Shown here: piece by piece, positions 28,998-36,804 of the stretch
Layout of the letters: each line of letters opens with the position of its first letter
How positions within the stretch are numbered: position 1 is the stretch's first letter
Source: Coprobacter secundus
GTDB taxonomy: Bacteria > Bacteroidota > Bacteroidia > Bacteroidales > Coprobacteraceae
DNA length: 64,000 nt
Direction: 5' to 3'
NCBI GenBank assembly: GCA_000803105.1
Contig: JTDA01000004.1
Coordinates: 1-64,000 of the forward strand
Translations under genes and position numbers: made by a program
Notes under the pieces: model-generated
Told to the model about the DNA's origin: nothing
The model's input: only the letters and a program-made list of their open reading frames with translations
Databases searched by the model: none

Positions 28998-30104
28998 ATG
29001 AAAAAACAAAACATATCATTTCTAATGGGTGCAGGATTCTCCATTCCGGCAGGAGCCCCATCTGCCAGCCAATTAGGAGAAAAGATAATAGAATTCGGAG
29101 AAAAAATTACAAAAAAGAAAATACACCGACATTCAATCACTTATGACCCGTTAGAATTTTTTCTAATGGCAGCTGTTGAATTTTACAATGCCAAAAACGA
29201 ATTCAACTACGAAGAATTTTACGACTTCATATATGAACTTCCCGACGATAACAGTTTTATAGATTTTCTTTCCGACTATTTTGCAAAATACAAATTATTA
29301 GAAAAAGTAAATCACGAATATATTTTACAATATTTCTTAGATTTATTCGAATACTATCAATGGTGGATATTTCATTGTTTATACTCAAACGACAATGTAA
29401 ACAATGCTGATAAATACTCAGGATTTTTCAATCTGATAAAATCCCATTCATCAGATAATTTATATTTACACACTTTAAATCACGATTTACTATTAGAAAA
29501 CTTTTCATCCAAAGGGTTTCTTCCCCCCTTGGATGATGGCTTTTTTAATAATGACCGATATTCTTGTACTGATATGGAATGTAGAGAATGGATACCCTGT
29601 CCATATTTCGCCAACAAATATTCAAGTAATATACGCATATACAAACTACATGGTTCCTTAAATTATTTCAACACTTTTACAGAAAATGAAAACGGGGCTT
29701 ATACTCCGAATAGCATAGTAAAAGCCCAAACACCATATAAAGATATTATATTTTTTGACAATATAAAACAGGATTCTCCTCCGACATTCAACCCAAACTT
29801 TTTAACCGGAAAGCAATATAAAGAAAGTAACTATTATAACAATATGTTATATACAGACCTCTTTCACCATTTTGACTCCAACTTAACAATATCAGATAAG
29901 CTCATTATCATCGGTTATAGCGGAAATGACGAAGGCATCAATCGGCATATCCTCACTTCCTTCGATTTGAGAAAACCATGTTACATCATCGATCCGTTCC
30001 CCGGAGAAAAAATTATAGCCCTTAAACAAAATTTTTCAAATGTGACATTAATAAAATGCAGCATTTCTGATTTCACTCCGGAGAATATCGGTTTACAAAT
30101 ATGA
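28998..30104 (+). CDS. SIR2-like domain protein
   Basis: A 368-residue protein with a SIR2-like Rossmann domain. The NAD-binding glycine-rich start is LMGAGFSIPAGAPSA (residues 9-23), followed by an Asn-x-Asp-type motif in LNHDLLLE (about 160), the LHGS motif holding the catalytic-type histidine (about 219), and IIGYSGND near the C-terminus. Bacterial proteins of this type are often NADases in phage defence, but stand-alone members also exist without known function. No second domain or partner gene is evident. It starts 70 bases after the HTCS gene, on the edge of an accessory patch. Confidence 0.82.
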   Translation: MKKQNISFLMGAGFSIPAGAPSASQLGEKIIEFGEKITKKKIHRHSITYDPLEFFLMAAVEFYNAKNEFNYEEFYDFIYELPDDNSFIDFLSDYFAKYKLLEKVNHEYILQYFLDLFEYYQWWIFHCLYSNDNVNNADKYSGFFNLIKSHSSDNLYLHTLNHDLLLENFSSKGFLPPLDDGFFNNDRYSCTDMECREWIPCPYFANKYSSNIRIYKLHGSLNYFNTFTENENGAYTPNSIVKAQTPYKDIIFFDNIKQDSPPTFNPNFLTGKQYKESNYYNNMLYTDLFHHFDSNLTISDKLIIIGYSGNDEGINRHILTSFDLRKPCYIIDPFPGEKIIALKQNFSNVTLIKCSISDFTPENIGLQI

Positions 30105-30148
30105 TTGCCAATATCGGTATCCTTGTCAAAACTTTTAACCATAACAAC

Positions 30149-30208
30149 GTTATAGGCATTGGCTACTATCCTAAAACCACAAAAGATAAAGAGCCAATGC
30201 CTTATAAC
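30149..30208. terminator. Long hairpin between convergent genes
   Basis: GTTATAGGCATTGGCT (30149-30164) and AGCCAATGCCTTATAAC (30192-30208) pair over 16 bases with one bulge and a 27-base loop. It lies between the convergent SIR2-like and sigma factor genes and could terminate transcription both ways. The loop is long for an intrinsic terminator and there is no clear T-run, so a small mobile-repeat remnant is an alternative. Confidence 0.5.
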
Positions 30209-30257
30209 TTTAATATATCCCTTTATATTAAGGGAATGTATATTCATAGTATTTTTA

Positions 30258-30758
30258 TCACAAGTCTATAATCTCAGAAAACATACCTTTAAGTTTTTTT
30301 CTAAGGCTGTGAATACGACTTTTAACCGTGCCTTTTTTGAGACCCATAATTTCACCGATTTCATCATAATGTCTCCCTTCAATCAATAGCCCAATCAATA
30401 ATCGCTCCTGCTCAGTTAATTGATTAATGATATTTATAACATAATAATAATCTTGATAAATTACAATTTCATCATGCTGCTCAAAAAGATATTGTTTTTC
30501 TGAATCTAAATATGTAATTCTATTTTCAATATCCTTTTTTGCCCTCCAGAGAGAAATAAAACGATTTTTTATAAAAGTAAACGATATTCTAAAAGGATAT
30601 TGACGCGATTCGAATTTATCCCTATTGGCCAAAACCAAATAATTGACATCCTGAACAATATCCCAAGCTTCATCACGGTTGCGTGTCAAAGAAAAAGCGT
30701 AATTAAAAAGTGAAGGTTGGTATTTCTCCAATTCCTGTTCCAGATTAAAAATTTCCAT
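30258..30758 (-). CDS. ECF-type RNA polymerase sigma factor
   Basis: A 166-residue sigma-70 family protein. Region 2 lies in residues about 10-80 (FSLTRNRDEAWDIVQDV) and region 4 in 105-160 with LTEQERLLIGLLIEGRHYDEIGEI and a helix-turn-helix ending GTVKSRIHSLRKKLK. The extracytoplasmic-function group usually works with an anti-sigma factor encoded next to it, but none is present here: the neighbours are a SIR2-like gene and pseudogene debris. Its target genes are unknown. Confidence 0.88.
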   Translation of the reverse strand: MEIFNLEQELEKYQPSLFNYAFSLTRNRDEAWDIVQDVNYLVLANRDKFESRQYPFRISFTFIKNRFISLWRAKKDIENRITYLDSEKQYLFEQHDEIVIYQDYYYVINIINQLTEQERLLIGLLIEGRHYDEIGEIMGLKKGTVKSRIHSLRKKLKGMFSEIIDL

Positions 30759-30798
30759 TTGTTGTCATTTTTTGATAACAGATTAAACAAAAAGAAAC

Positions 30799-30897
30799 CT
30801 CCATCCGTTTTGTGTTATATTTGAAAGAAAAGTAGCCATACAACTCTTTGTACGTGTTGGATGGAGATTTTGTTACCTCGCACAAAACCCACGTACA
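30799..30897. repeat. Three crossing inverted repeats upstream of the sigma gene
   Basis: Three perfect 8-base inverted pairs occur in 99 bases: CTCCATCC (30799-30806) with GGATGGAG (30859-30866); GTTTTGTG (30807-30814) with CACAAAAC (30881-30888); TGTACGTG (30849-30856) with CACGTACA (30890-30897). The order is A-B-C-A'-B'-C', so the pairs cross instead of nesting. It lies 40-140 bases upstream of the sigma factor start and may be a structured leader or a recombination site. Confidence 0.5.
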
Positions 30898-31265
30898 CAA
30901 GATAATTATATGCATACCCTCCTTTCAATGCTAAAGTAATAATATAAATCGAATAACAAAAACATTTATTGATATTTTTTTACATAAATTCGTTTTATCA
31001 TATATTTTTTTAAACTATAATTTATCTATAAACAAGACAGATTAAATGCAAAAATTGTCATTGTACAAATTACAATTCGTAACAAAGAAATTTGCACATT
31101 TGAAAAATGAAAAACGTTTAGTTATATAACATCTGATTACTGTTTATATCGAAATAAACAACCTTTTTTCTTATTTCATTTCACATACTGACAGTTAATC
31201 GACAAATACACTCCAGAATTATTATATAGTACATACATTCAATTGGAAAAAGATTGACAAATTAT
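30898..31265. other. AT-rich gap without genes
   Basis: Very AT-rich DNA between the crossing repeats and the GNAT remnant. I see no gene. A TGTACA hexamer occurs at 31062-31067 but not in the spacing seen upstream of the fimbrial genes. Confidence 0.4.
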
Positions 31266-31486
31266 ATAGAAACAGAAAGATTAATATAATACTGTGCCAA
31301 TTTAGAGGAAATGATGTAATTGACTTATTTTCTATTCTAAGTGACAAAGAGGTAAATATATTTTTACCCATGTTTCCTTTAAAAAATATAGAAGAAACAA
31401 AAGAATATATTCAAAATAAATATATAATAAATTACACTCAAAATATTACTATGACAATGCTATTTTGGAGATTTTTTTTTGACTAA
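31266..31486 (+). pseudogene. GNAT acetyltransferase remnant
   Basis: A decayed N-terminal half of a GNAT N-acetyltransferase. Translation gives ETERLI, then a frameshift near 31288, then QFRGNDVIDLFSILSD and FPLKNIEETKEYI, which match the usual start of ribosomal-protein-type GNAT enzymes. The frame ends at the TAA at 31484-31486 without the acetyl-CoA binding motif. Surrounding DNA is very AT-rich. It marks this stretch as degenerating accessory DNA. Confidence 0.6.
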
Positions 31487-31541
31487 TGAAATCTGAACTG
31501 CTTTATACAGAGATTTGATACTGCCGCCCCCCTTTATAAAG

Positions 31542-31643
31542 GCTTTGGATGAATATGTTGAATACTATAATAATAAGAAAATCAAAATACGGTTAATAGA
31601 AAAGAGTCCGGTACAATACCGAACCCTCTCTATAACTAGATAA
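31542..31643 (+). pseudogene. IS3 family transposase C-terminal remnant
   Basis: The 33-codon tail of an IS3/IS150-type OrfB. The translation includes DEYVEYYNNKKIK and SPVQYRT, the typical end of this transposase, then a stop at 31641-31643. The sequence just after it (CTGTCCATCTTTTAGGGAGCACT) resembles the right end of IS3 family elements. The rest of the transposase is missing, so an insertion sequence once sat here and was largely deleted. Confidence 0.7.
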
Positions 31644-31765
31644 TATCCATCCTGTCCATCTTTTAGGGAGCACTTCAAAGGCTTTGGTAAACATGAGCGA
31701 AATCATACCAAAACTCTCAAAAAAATTATTGTATCAGGAAGGATATAGTCTATAATATCTTCCAC

Positions 31766-32983
31766 TTAAAGATCCACACTTATTGGCTCCACAGGAACAA
31801 AATCATCAACAGTTACCGTATACTTGATTTCACCGTTCAATATTTCCTCTCCACCTGTACCCGGTTCTTCATCAGTGTCAGTTCCTCCACCGGGATTATT
31901 CGGATTCGGGTCTATTTCTCCGGCACCACCACCTCCATCAGCACAGAATACCAGATTGTAGACATATTTCTTGCCCGGTAACAATGAACTGTCCTTGCTG
32001 CTGTCTTTTCCGATAGGAATGGCTGCGTAAGCATACTTGACGGCTCCGTTATCAGCAGCTTTCGGCTGCGGGTAAATTACAGAATAATTATCACCGCTCT
32101 TATTGGAAATACGACAAAGGACAGCCAGATAAGCTCCGGTCGTACTTGTCGATCCGTCCCAGGGGGTCAATGCCTGAGGTATAACCATAAACCTATCCGC
32201 ACCGAACATGATGCTTTGGAACTGATCTGTCAATATCAGCACATTATCACTCGCTGCCTTGTTTTTGTAGTAAGCCGTCGCCGGAGTATCTTTTCCTTGC
32301 AAGCCGGTCCAGCTATCCAATGCCAGCGTCTTGTTAGTATTCGCTGCCGGATCAGCGACCACTCTGTCGGCCGTTGTAGAACTTGGTAGAGCCAAATCGG
32401 CTTTCGTTCCCAAGTTGACAAGCTTAATACCCACCACCTCGACTCTTACAGAAGAGGGTTTTGCATTTTTCGCATTCACCTCGATTTGAGCCAAAGCGTG
32501 TCTGAAATTCAAAGGTACGGTACCGCCAACAAAAGCAGATTTTTCTCCTTCATTATAGGCCACCAACAGGTCCTTCTGTTCTTCCAGCTTTTGTTTTGGT
32601 GTGAATCCGGTAATCGTGTGGACAAATCCCTGCCCTTGGGTGGCTTTCCCTATATTGACCATCCCTTCCGTATCATCGGCTGGACCATTGGCATATGCAA
32701 AGAATTTCAAGGAATAACTCGGCCAAAAGTAAGTACCTTGCGATACCCAATTGCCCTCAGACAAGTTAACATCCGTCGTAAAGTAAACACCATCGACATT
32801 GAGAGCAGTAACTTTGAAAGCGTTCAAAGTGGCCGCTGTCGCAACATTGGCCCGTGTGGTGTTGTCCACCACGGTACGGAAAGAAATATTCTTTTCAAGT
32901 GCGACATCCACCGTCTCGTCGTTAGAGCACGCTGTAAGCAATGCAGAAACAATCGTTAATCCAAAAATCAAATTTTTCTTCAT
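31766..32983 (-). CDS. Fimbrillin family lipoprotein (FimA/Mfa1-like)
   Basis: A 405-residue fimbrillin-type lipoprotein. Starting at the ATG at 32983 gives a clean lipoprotein signal with lipobox LLTAC before SNDE; an upstream ATG in frame at 33088 would overlap the preceding gene. The N-terminal transthyretin-like domain carries features of the family: SQGTYFWPSYSLKFFAYANG, FRHALAQIEVNAKN. A low-complexity linker near residue 370 (GGGGAGEIDPNPNNPGGG) precedes a short tail. Fimbrillins polymerise by strand exchange after proteolytic removal of the first strand. It is the last gene of the operon with DUF5119 and DUF3575. Confidence 0.85.
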   Translation of the reverse strand: MKKNLIFGLTIVSALLTACSNDETVDVALEKNISFRTVVDNTTRANVATAATLNAFKVTALNVDGVYFTTDVNLSEGNWVSQGTYFWPSYSLKFFAYANGPADDTEGMVNIGKATQGQGFVHTITGFTPKQKLEEQKDLLVAYNEGEKSAFVGGTVPLNFRHALAQIEVNAKNAKPSSVRVEVVGIKLVNLGTKADLALPSSTTADRVVADPAANTNKTLALDSWTGLQGKDTPATAYYKNKAASDNVLILTDQFQSIMFGADRFMVIPQALTPWDGSTSTTGAYLAVLCRISNKSGDNYSVIYPQPKAADNGAVKYAYAAIPIGKDSSKDSSLLPGKKYVYNLVFCADGGGGAGEIDPNPNNPGGGTDTDEEPGTGGEEILNGEIKYTVTVDDFVPVEPISVDL

Positions 32984-33023
32984 GTAAAAAATAATTAATA
33001 AGTAAATAAATAAAGAACAAACA

Positions 33024-33947
33024 TCACATGGTAATTTCAATCTCCAAAACGCCCCATTCGTCCACATCCGGAGTGAAGCCGCCCTCACGGTCTATAGGCT
33101 TAGGTATGGGAAGTCCGTCAATATCTATATGCACATTCATCGGATCACGGGCTTCATGTATTTTTGAAGTGACATCATAGGTGAAACTGTATTTCTTCCC
33201 GTCACCAAGTACGGCATACACCACCAGATTCTGTGTCGTTTCCGATGCTTGGGGATAACCGAAGGTATAGAAATCAGCGGTTACGGTCGATTCCCCGTCG
33301 GATTTCATGTCGAAAGGAAGGATCGACATCTCTTCCGTCGGACGGTCTGCTCCCAATATGAGACCGCCCGACATGCCGGTCAGCGAGCCGAATATTTCTC
33401 CCGAAGCCAAGGATTCCAGATTCTCCGCATTTCTGATTTTCACCGTGTAGTGGCGTACGGCTATCTTCGGATATAGAGTCAATGTCTGTCCTTTGAGATC
33501 TACAAACACTTCCATGAATTCCGTATGGTCGCTCCACAGTTTGTCGGGAGTCGACCTGACCGACTGCTTTCCCGTATTCTCGAAACGAGGCACCGCACGG
33601 GGAAAACTGCCGTTTGTCAGATAGACCTCGAAATTTTCATATCGTCCCGTATTCCGGAAGAGAATGAACTCCGTATCACTGTTCATGCACAACGCACGGT
33701 AACGCCCGGCCGGAACGGTGATCTTCCCTCCTGTATGATTCCCGAATTCATAAAGCAGCGATTTGCCTCCCGTTTCTGGGAAAAGATATAGGCGCATACT
33801 CGCAGGCCGGGCATCAGGGGCATATTTCCAGTCGAAGACCACCCGGAGCTCAGCCGCAAGAGAGTGGTCATAGCATAACTCTTTATGCTCGCAGGAGGCA
33901 AGCAAGCATACAAGAATGCCGAAATAGAGGAAACTTAACTTTTTCAT
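33024..33947 (-). CDS. DUF5119/FimB-Mfa2-like lipoprotein
   Basis: A 307-residue lipoprotein (lipobox LLASC before EHKE) of the DUF5119 type that is encoded with Bacteroidales fimbriae and resembles FimB/Mfa2 anchor proteins. The beta-sandwich regions carry VVFDWKYAPDARPASMRLYLFP near residue 40 and HVDI-like strands at the end. It likely anchors or caps the fimbrial shaft. It overlaps the DUF3575 gene by four bases (ATGA at 33944-33947) and precedes the fimbrillin by 40 bases. Confidence 0.82.
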   Translation of the reverse strand: MKKLSFLYFGILVCLLASCEHKELCYDHSLAAELRVVFDWKYAPDARPASMRLYLFPETGGKSLLYEFGNHTGGKITVPAGRYRALCMNSDTEFILFRNTGRYENFEVYLTNGSFPRAVPRFENTGKQSVRSTPDKLWSDHTEFMEVFVDLKGQTLTLYPKIAVRHYTVKIRNAENLESLASGEIFGSLTGMSGGLILGADRPTEEMSILPFDMKSDGESTVTADFYTFGYPQASETTQNLVVYAVLGDGKKYSFTYDVTSKIHEARDPMNVHIDIDGLPIPKPIDREGGFTPDVDEWGVLEIEITM

Positions 33948-35233
33948 TGGCGACCTCCTTTCTTTGTATTATAATTTCCACGTCCTAACAACCAAACAAG
34001 CAATACCTCGGCTTTTGTAGGGCCAAACCAATGGCGCTGCCTGGTCTGCTGCCACACATAATGATTGTCTACGGGGAGGTATTCATAGCAGGTTCCACCC
34101 CAGTACCCGATACCGATGACAAAATCGAGATTCAGCCTGCGTGCTATGGGAAGCGAATATCCATATTCCAAGCCGGTACTATAGTTCATCTTTTCCCATA
34201 ATGTACCTCCCGGCTCACCACCCATGTATCCCTTTCCTCCGATTTCGAAGTCATAAGTGAATATTTGGCCGTAAACACCCAAGTGATGTCCGCTCAGAGG
34301 GCTTCCTCCCCCAGGCTTTCCGAAGTATTTTCTCAGGACGAGCTCACCGCCATAGATTCTCCAATAACGGTGACGTCCGTTGTTTTTCCACCATGCATAC
34401 ATCCAGTTCCCGCCTACGGAGAAACCTTTGCTCAAGTAGAATTCGACACCTACATCAGGAACCAGCAGGGCATCATAAAGCAGATTAGTCTTGACTGCCA
34501 TGTAAAAAGGCTGTAACGGTTGCGCCCAAGTCACTTTGAGATGACTTTCCGTTTCGGGTACCAGAGACGGTAAAACAGCTTCCTTGCTTTCCTTCACATC
34601 CATCTCGGGGAATTTCCCGGACATGATCGGCCTCGGTATCGAAGTATACAGAACCTCAATATACGAACGACGCAACTTAGGGAAGAAATGCTTCTCCATG
34701 TAACGCCAGCATTCTCCTTTATACAGCTCCTTCAACTGTTTTTTTCTGCCGTCAACCACAATACCGTCCTTCACGACCCACTCGGGAGTATTATTCAATA
34801 CATGCAGCACTTCCTCCTTGTACGGCATGTCAGATAACTCCACCTCCTCCCGCAGCTTTTTCCAGTCAATTCCTATATCGGATTCCGTTACCATGGACGA
34901 CTGCCAAGCGGGGATATGCCGGACAAGATAGTCGGTGACACTCCGCGTCCTGTTTTTTGATAATACTTTATTTAATGCAGTACTGCCTTCCGGTGATGCT
35001 CCCGAAACTATATAAATGTGCTCCATTCGGAACTTGCCGTTTGAAAAAATCTTATGTAGAAAACCAGACAAGCTATCCAATTGACGCTGATTATGCCGAT
35101 AAGTAAAATCAAGCTGAGAACTTCCCTGCCAGTAATAGATTTCTACAGCGAGGGTATCGGCCTGCTGCACATTATTCGCCCACGAAGTAAAATGGAAGAC
35201 GGATAACATACAAAGTAAAATTTTTTTTATCAT
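33944..35233 (-). CDS. DUF3575 protein with OmpA-like N-terminal domain
   Basis: A 429-residue exported protein. After a signal peptide (to about residue 19) there is an OmpA-like domain (residues about 30-110) with YIVSGASPEGSTALNKVLS, then a linker and a C-terminal DUF3575 domain (about 235-425) that looks like an outer-membrane beta-barrel (WAQPLQPFYMAVKTNLLYDA, GNWMYAWWKN). Such genes are standard at the head of Bacteroidales fimbrial operons and probably help assembly in the outer membrane. The shared promoter motif lies just upstream. Confidence 0.85.
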   Translation of the reverse strand: MIKKILLCMLSVFHFTSWANNVQQADTLAVEIYYWQGSSQLDFTYRHNQRQLDSLSGFLHKIFSNGKFRMEHIYIVSGASPEGSTALNKVLSKNRTRSVTDYLVRHIPAWQSSMVTESDIGIDWKKLREEVELSDMPYKEEVLHVLNNTPEWVVKDGIVVDGRKKQLKELYKGECWRYMEKHFFPKLRRSYIEVLYTSIPRPIMSGKFPEMDVKESKEAVLPSLVPETESHLKVTWAQPLQPFYMAVKTNLLYDALLVPDVGVEFYLSKGFSVGGNWMYAWWKNNGRHRYWRIYGGELVLRKYFGKPGGGSPLSGHHLGVYGQIFTYDFEIGGKGYMGGEPGGTLWEKMNYSTGLEYGYSLPIARRLNLDFVIGIGYWGGTCYEYLPVDNHYVWQQTRQRHWFGPTKAEVLLVWLLGRGNYNTKKGGRQ

Positions 35234-35255
35234 ATCAATTCTTTTTTCCGGAGTG

Positions 35256-35357
35256 CAAAACTAAAGATAAGATGAGATTAGTCATTGATTTTACCATGTA
35301 CATATTTCTTAGATAACTTTCTGATTTATAATAATATTATTTAAAATCGTATGTACA
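35256..35357 (-). promoter_or_regulatory. Fimbrial promoter 1: -7 element plus two TGTACA boxes
   Basis: On the minus strand TAGTTTTG (plus coordinates 35256-35263) fits TAnnTTTG, 23 bases before the DUF3575 ATG. TGTACA boxes lie at 35297-35302 and 35352-35357, starting 41 and 96 bases upstream of the -7 element. No -33 TTTG is present, which fits an activator-dependent promoter. The same layout recurs at three other fimbrial genes. Confidence 0.6.
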
Positions 35358-35429
35358 AAACGTAATCGTATAGAATAAACCATACATAAACCATGAAATT
35401 TGTGGCAGGACAGAACAAAAACGCTTCTT

Positions 35430-35921
35430 CTATCTATACTCCGTGAAAGCCGTTTTATCGACCAGTTGGGAAACGTCCAATCTCTCATGTAACTTGATAT
35501 ATTCTCCGGCCAAAGTTCCTCCTCCGGAACAGAAAAAATACAACAAACCGGGAGTGTCCGAAGATATTTCGAGCGTATCCGACGATATAACGAAGAAAAT
35601 ATCGGCATCTTCATATTTTGCAACCAGAGTATCCTCAGTTCTGAAAAAAGCAGTGGCATCGAATGAACAGCTTCCCTTTTTGATGTCTGCTCGTGAACGA
35701 ACCGAAACATTCACCGCAGAATCGGTCAACCGGGTAATGGAAACCACGCTCCAATCGTATCCCTCGGCACGTCGGGCGTATCCGTCAGTAACATAATCGC
35801 CCTCATACGTACAGACAAGATTCTCTTTTTTCGGATTGGACGTCTTTGTATCACAAGCTCCTACAATTACAGAGACCATAACCAACAAATGACAAACAGA
35901 TGTTTTTATCATAACAGACAT
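35430..35921 (-). CDS. Hypothetical lipoprotein
   Basis: A 163-residue lipoprotein with lipobox VIVGAC near residue 23 (an ATG at 35912 is an alternative start, three codons in). The mature part is predicted beta-rich, with several aspartate/valine strands and one conserved-looking DGYARRAEGYDWSVV segment. I do not recognise a family. It lies upstream of the fimbrial operon on the same strand but behind its own gap of almost 200 bases, which contains the operon promoter, so it is probably a separate transcript. A link to fimbriae is unproven. Confidence 0.65.
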   Translation of the reverse strand: MSVMIKTSVCHLLVMVSVIVGACDTKTSNPKKENLVCTYEGDYVTDGYARRAEGYDWSVVSITRLTDSAVNVSVRSRADIKKGSCSFDATAFFRTEDTLVAKYEDADIFFVISSDTLEISSDTPGLLYFFCSGGGTLAGEYIKLHERLDVSQLVDKTAFTEYR

Positions 35922-36386
35922 AAATATTTATTTAAAAATAGGCATACTGCCAGAATTTACACAAAATCAACTCAAATCATTTTTATCGGCCATTTATAAA
36001 CCCAGAAATCCACGAATGAACACGCATCGTTCATACCCAACTCGCATTTATGGATTCCGGTTCTTTACCCCAAATTCGCAGGTCTTATAGAAATGAGAGG
36101 GATCATGTCCCCTCTCCGGCCGGTCCGGGAACTCGATTCTTCGACCCTTGAACCCACAATATGCGAGTCGTTTTCGAGGAAATCGTGACCGGAACTTTAT
36201 ATTTAACAAAAGTATGTCCGCATTCCGAACCGCCCCACCATGCAACCTTTCGATTAGTAAGTCTCAACTATCCGGGAATCGAGTTACCCGACAGCCGCCC
36301 TCCCTTTCATGAACCAGCGCGGCAACGCACCGAAAACACATACGAAAGGAAGAGTCCCTATAAACAAATGCCCCATAAGGTAAAGA
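35922..36386. other. Unexplained GC-richer intergenic segment
   Basis: A 465-base stretch with no convincing gene. Two overlapping frames on opposite strands are open but lack any recognisable protein and signal. The middle part is noticeably GC-richer than the flanks. It holds a short hairpin, GAGAGGG at about 36092 with CCCTCTC at about 36107. Confidence 0.35.
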
Positions 36387-36551
36387 TCATTCCTCTTGAA
36401 CCTCAAAATCGTCTTTACCTACACCGCAAAGGGGACAAACCCAGTCATCGGGAATATCTTCAAACGCCATTCCGGGTGCGATTCCACTTTCAGGATCTCC
36501 CACTGCCGGGTCATACACCCAGCCACATACTACACAAACATACTTTTTCAT
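36387..36551 (-). CDS. Rubredoxin
   Basis: A 54-residue rubredoxin, a one-iron electron carrier used in oxygen and peroxide reduction by anaerobes. The iron is held by CVVC (Cys6, Cys9) and CPLC (Cys39, Cys42), with the family YDPAVGDPESGIAPG loop between. The start at 36551 (MKKYVCVVCG) matches rubredoxin ends in other species; longer in-frame starts would add an unrelated leader. It stands alone between the fimbrial operons, with no reductase neighbour in view. Confidence 0.95.
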   Translation of the reverse strand: MKKYVCVVCGWVYDPAVGDPESGIAPGMAFEDIPDDWVCPLCGVGKDDFEVQEE

Positions 36552-36804
36552 CATCATAAAGATTTTAATTATTTCAATTATTTTTTTTGTTGCAAATACT
36601 TTTATTTCAAGTTTCCTATCGATTTCAAGAAGAAAGAGACTACTCCGACAAACAAACTTCCGCATGTCAATTTCTTTTTTCTCAAATCCATATTCCTCTT
36701 GCAGCATAAACCGCCTTTTTCCCTCAACTGTTCTTTGCAAGGTCAAAGCGCTCCGAATTCATCTGTAAGGTCGTGTAAACCAAAAAATACCTTCTAAATA
36801 CAAT

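Noticed and set aside
31683..31712. TTTGGTA / TACCAAA pair after the fimbrillin gene as a terminator
   Set aside because: Only 7 base pairs with a 16-base loop and no T-run; too weak to list as a feature.
35309..35710. Alternative minus-strand frame across the small lipoprotein gene
   Set aside because: It lies in another frame over the lipoprotein gene, which has a proper lipobox and start.
36161..36559. Plus-strand frame opposite rubredoxin
   Set aside because: It overlaps the clear rubredoxin gene and the composition looks like antisense of coding DNA.
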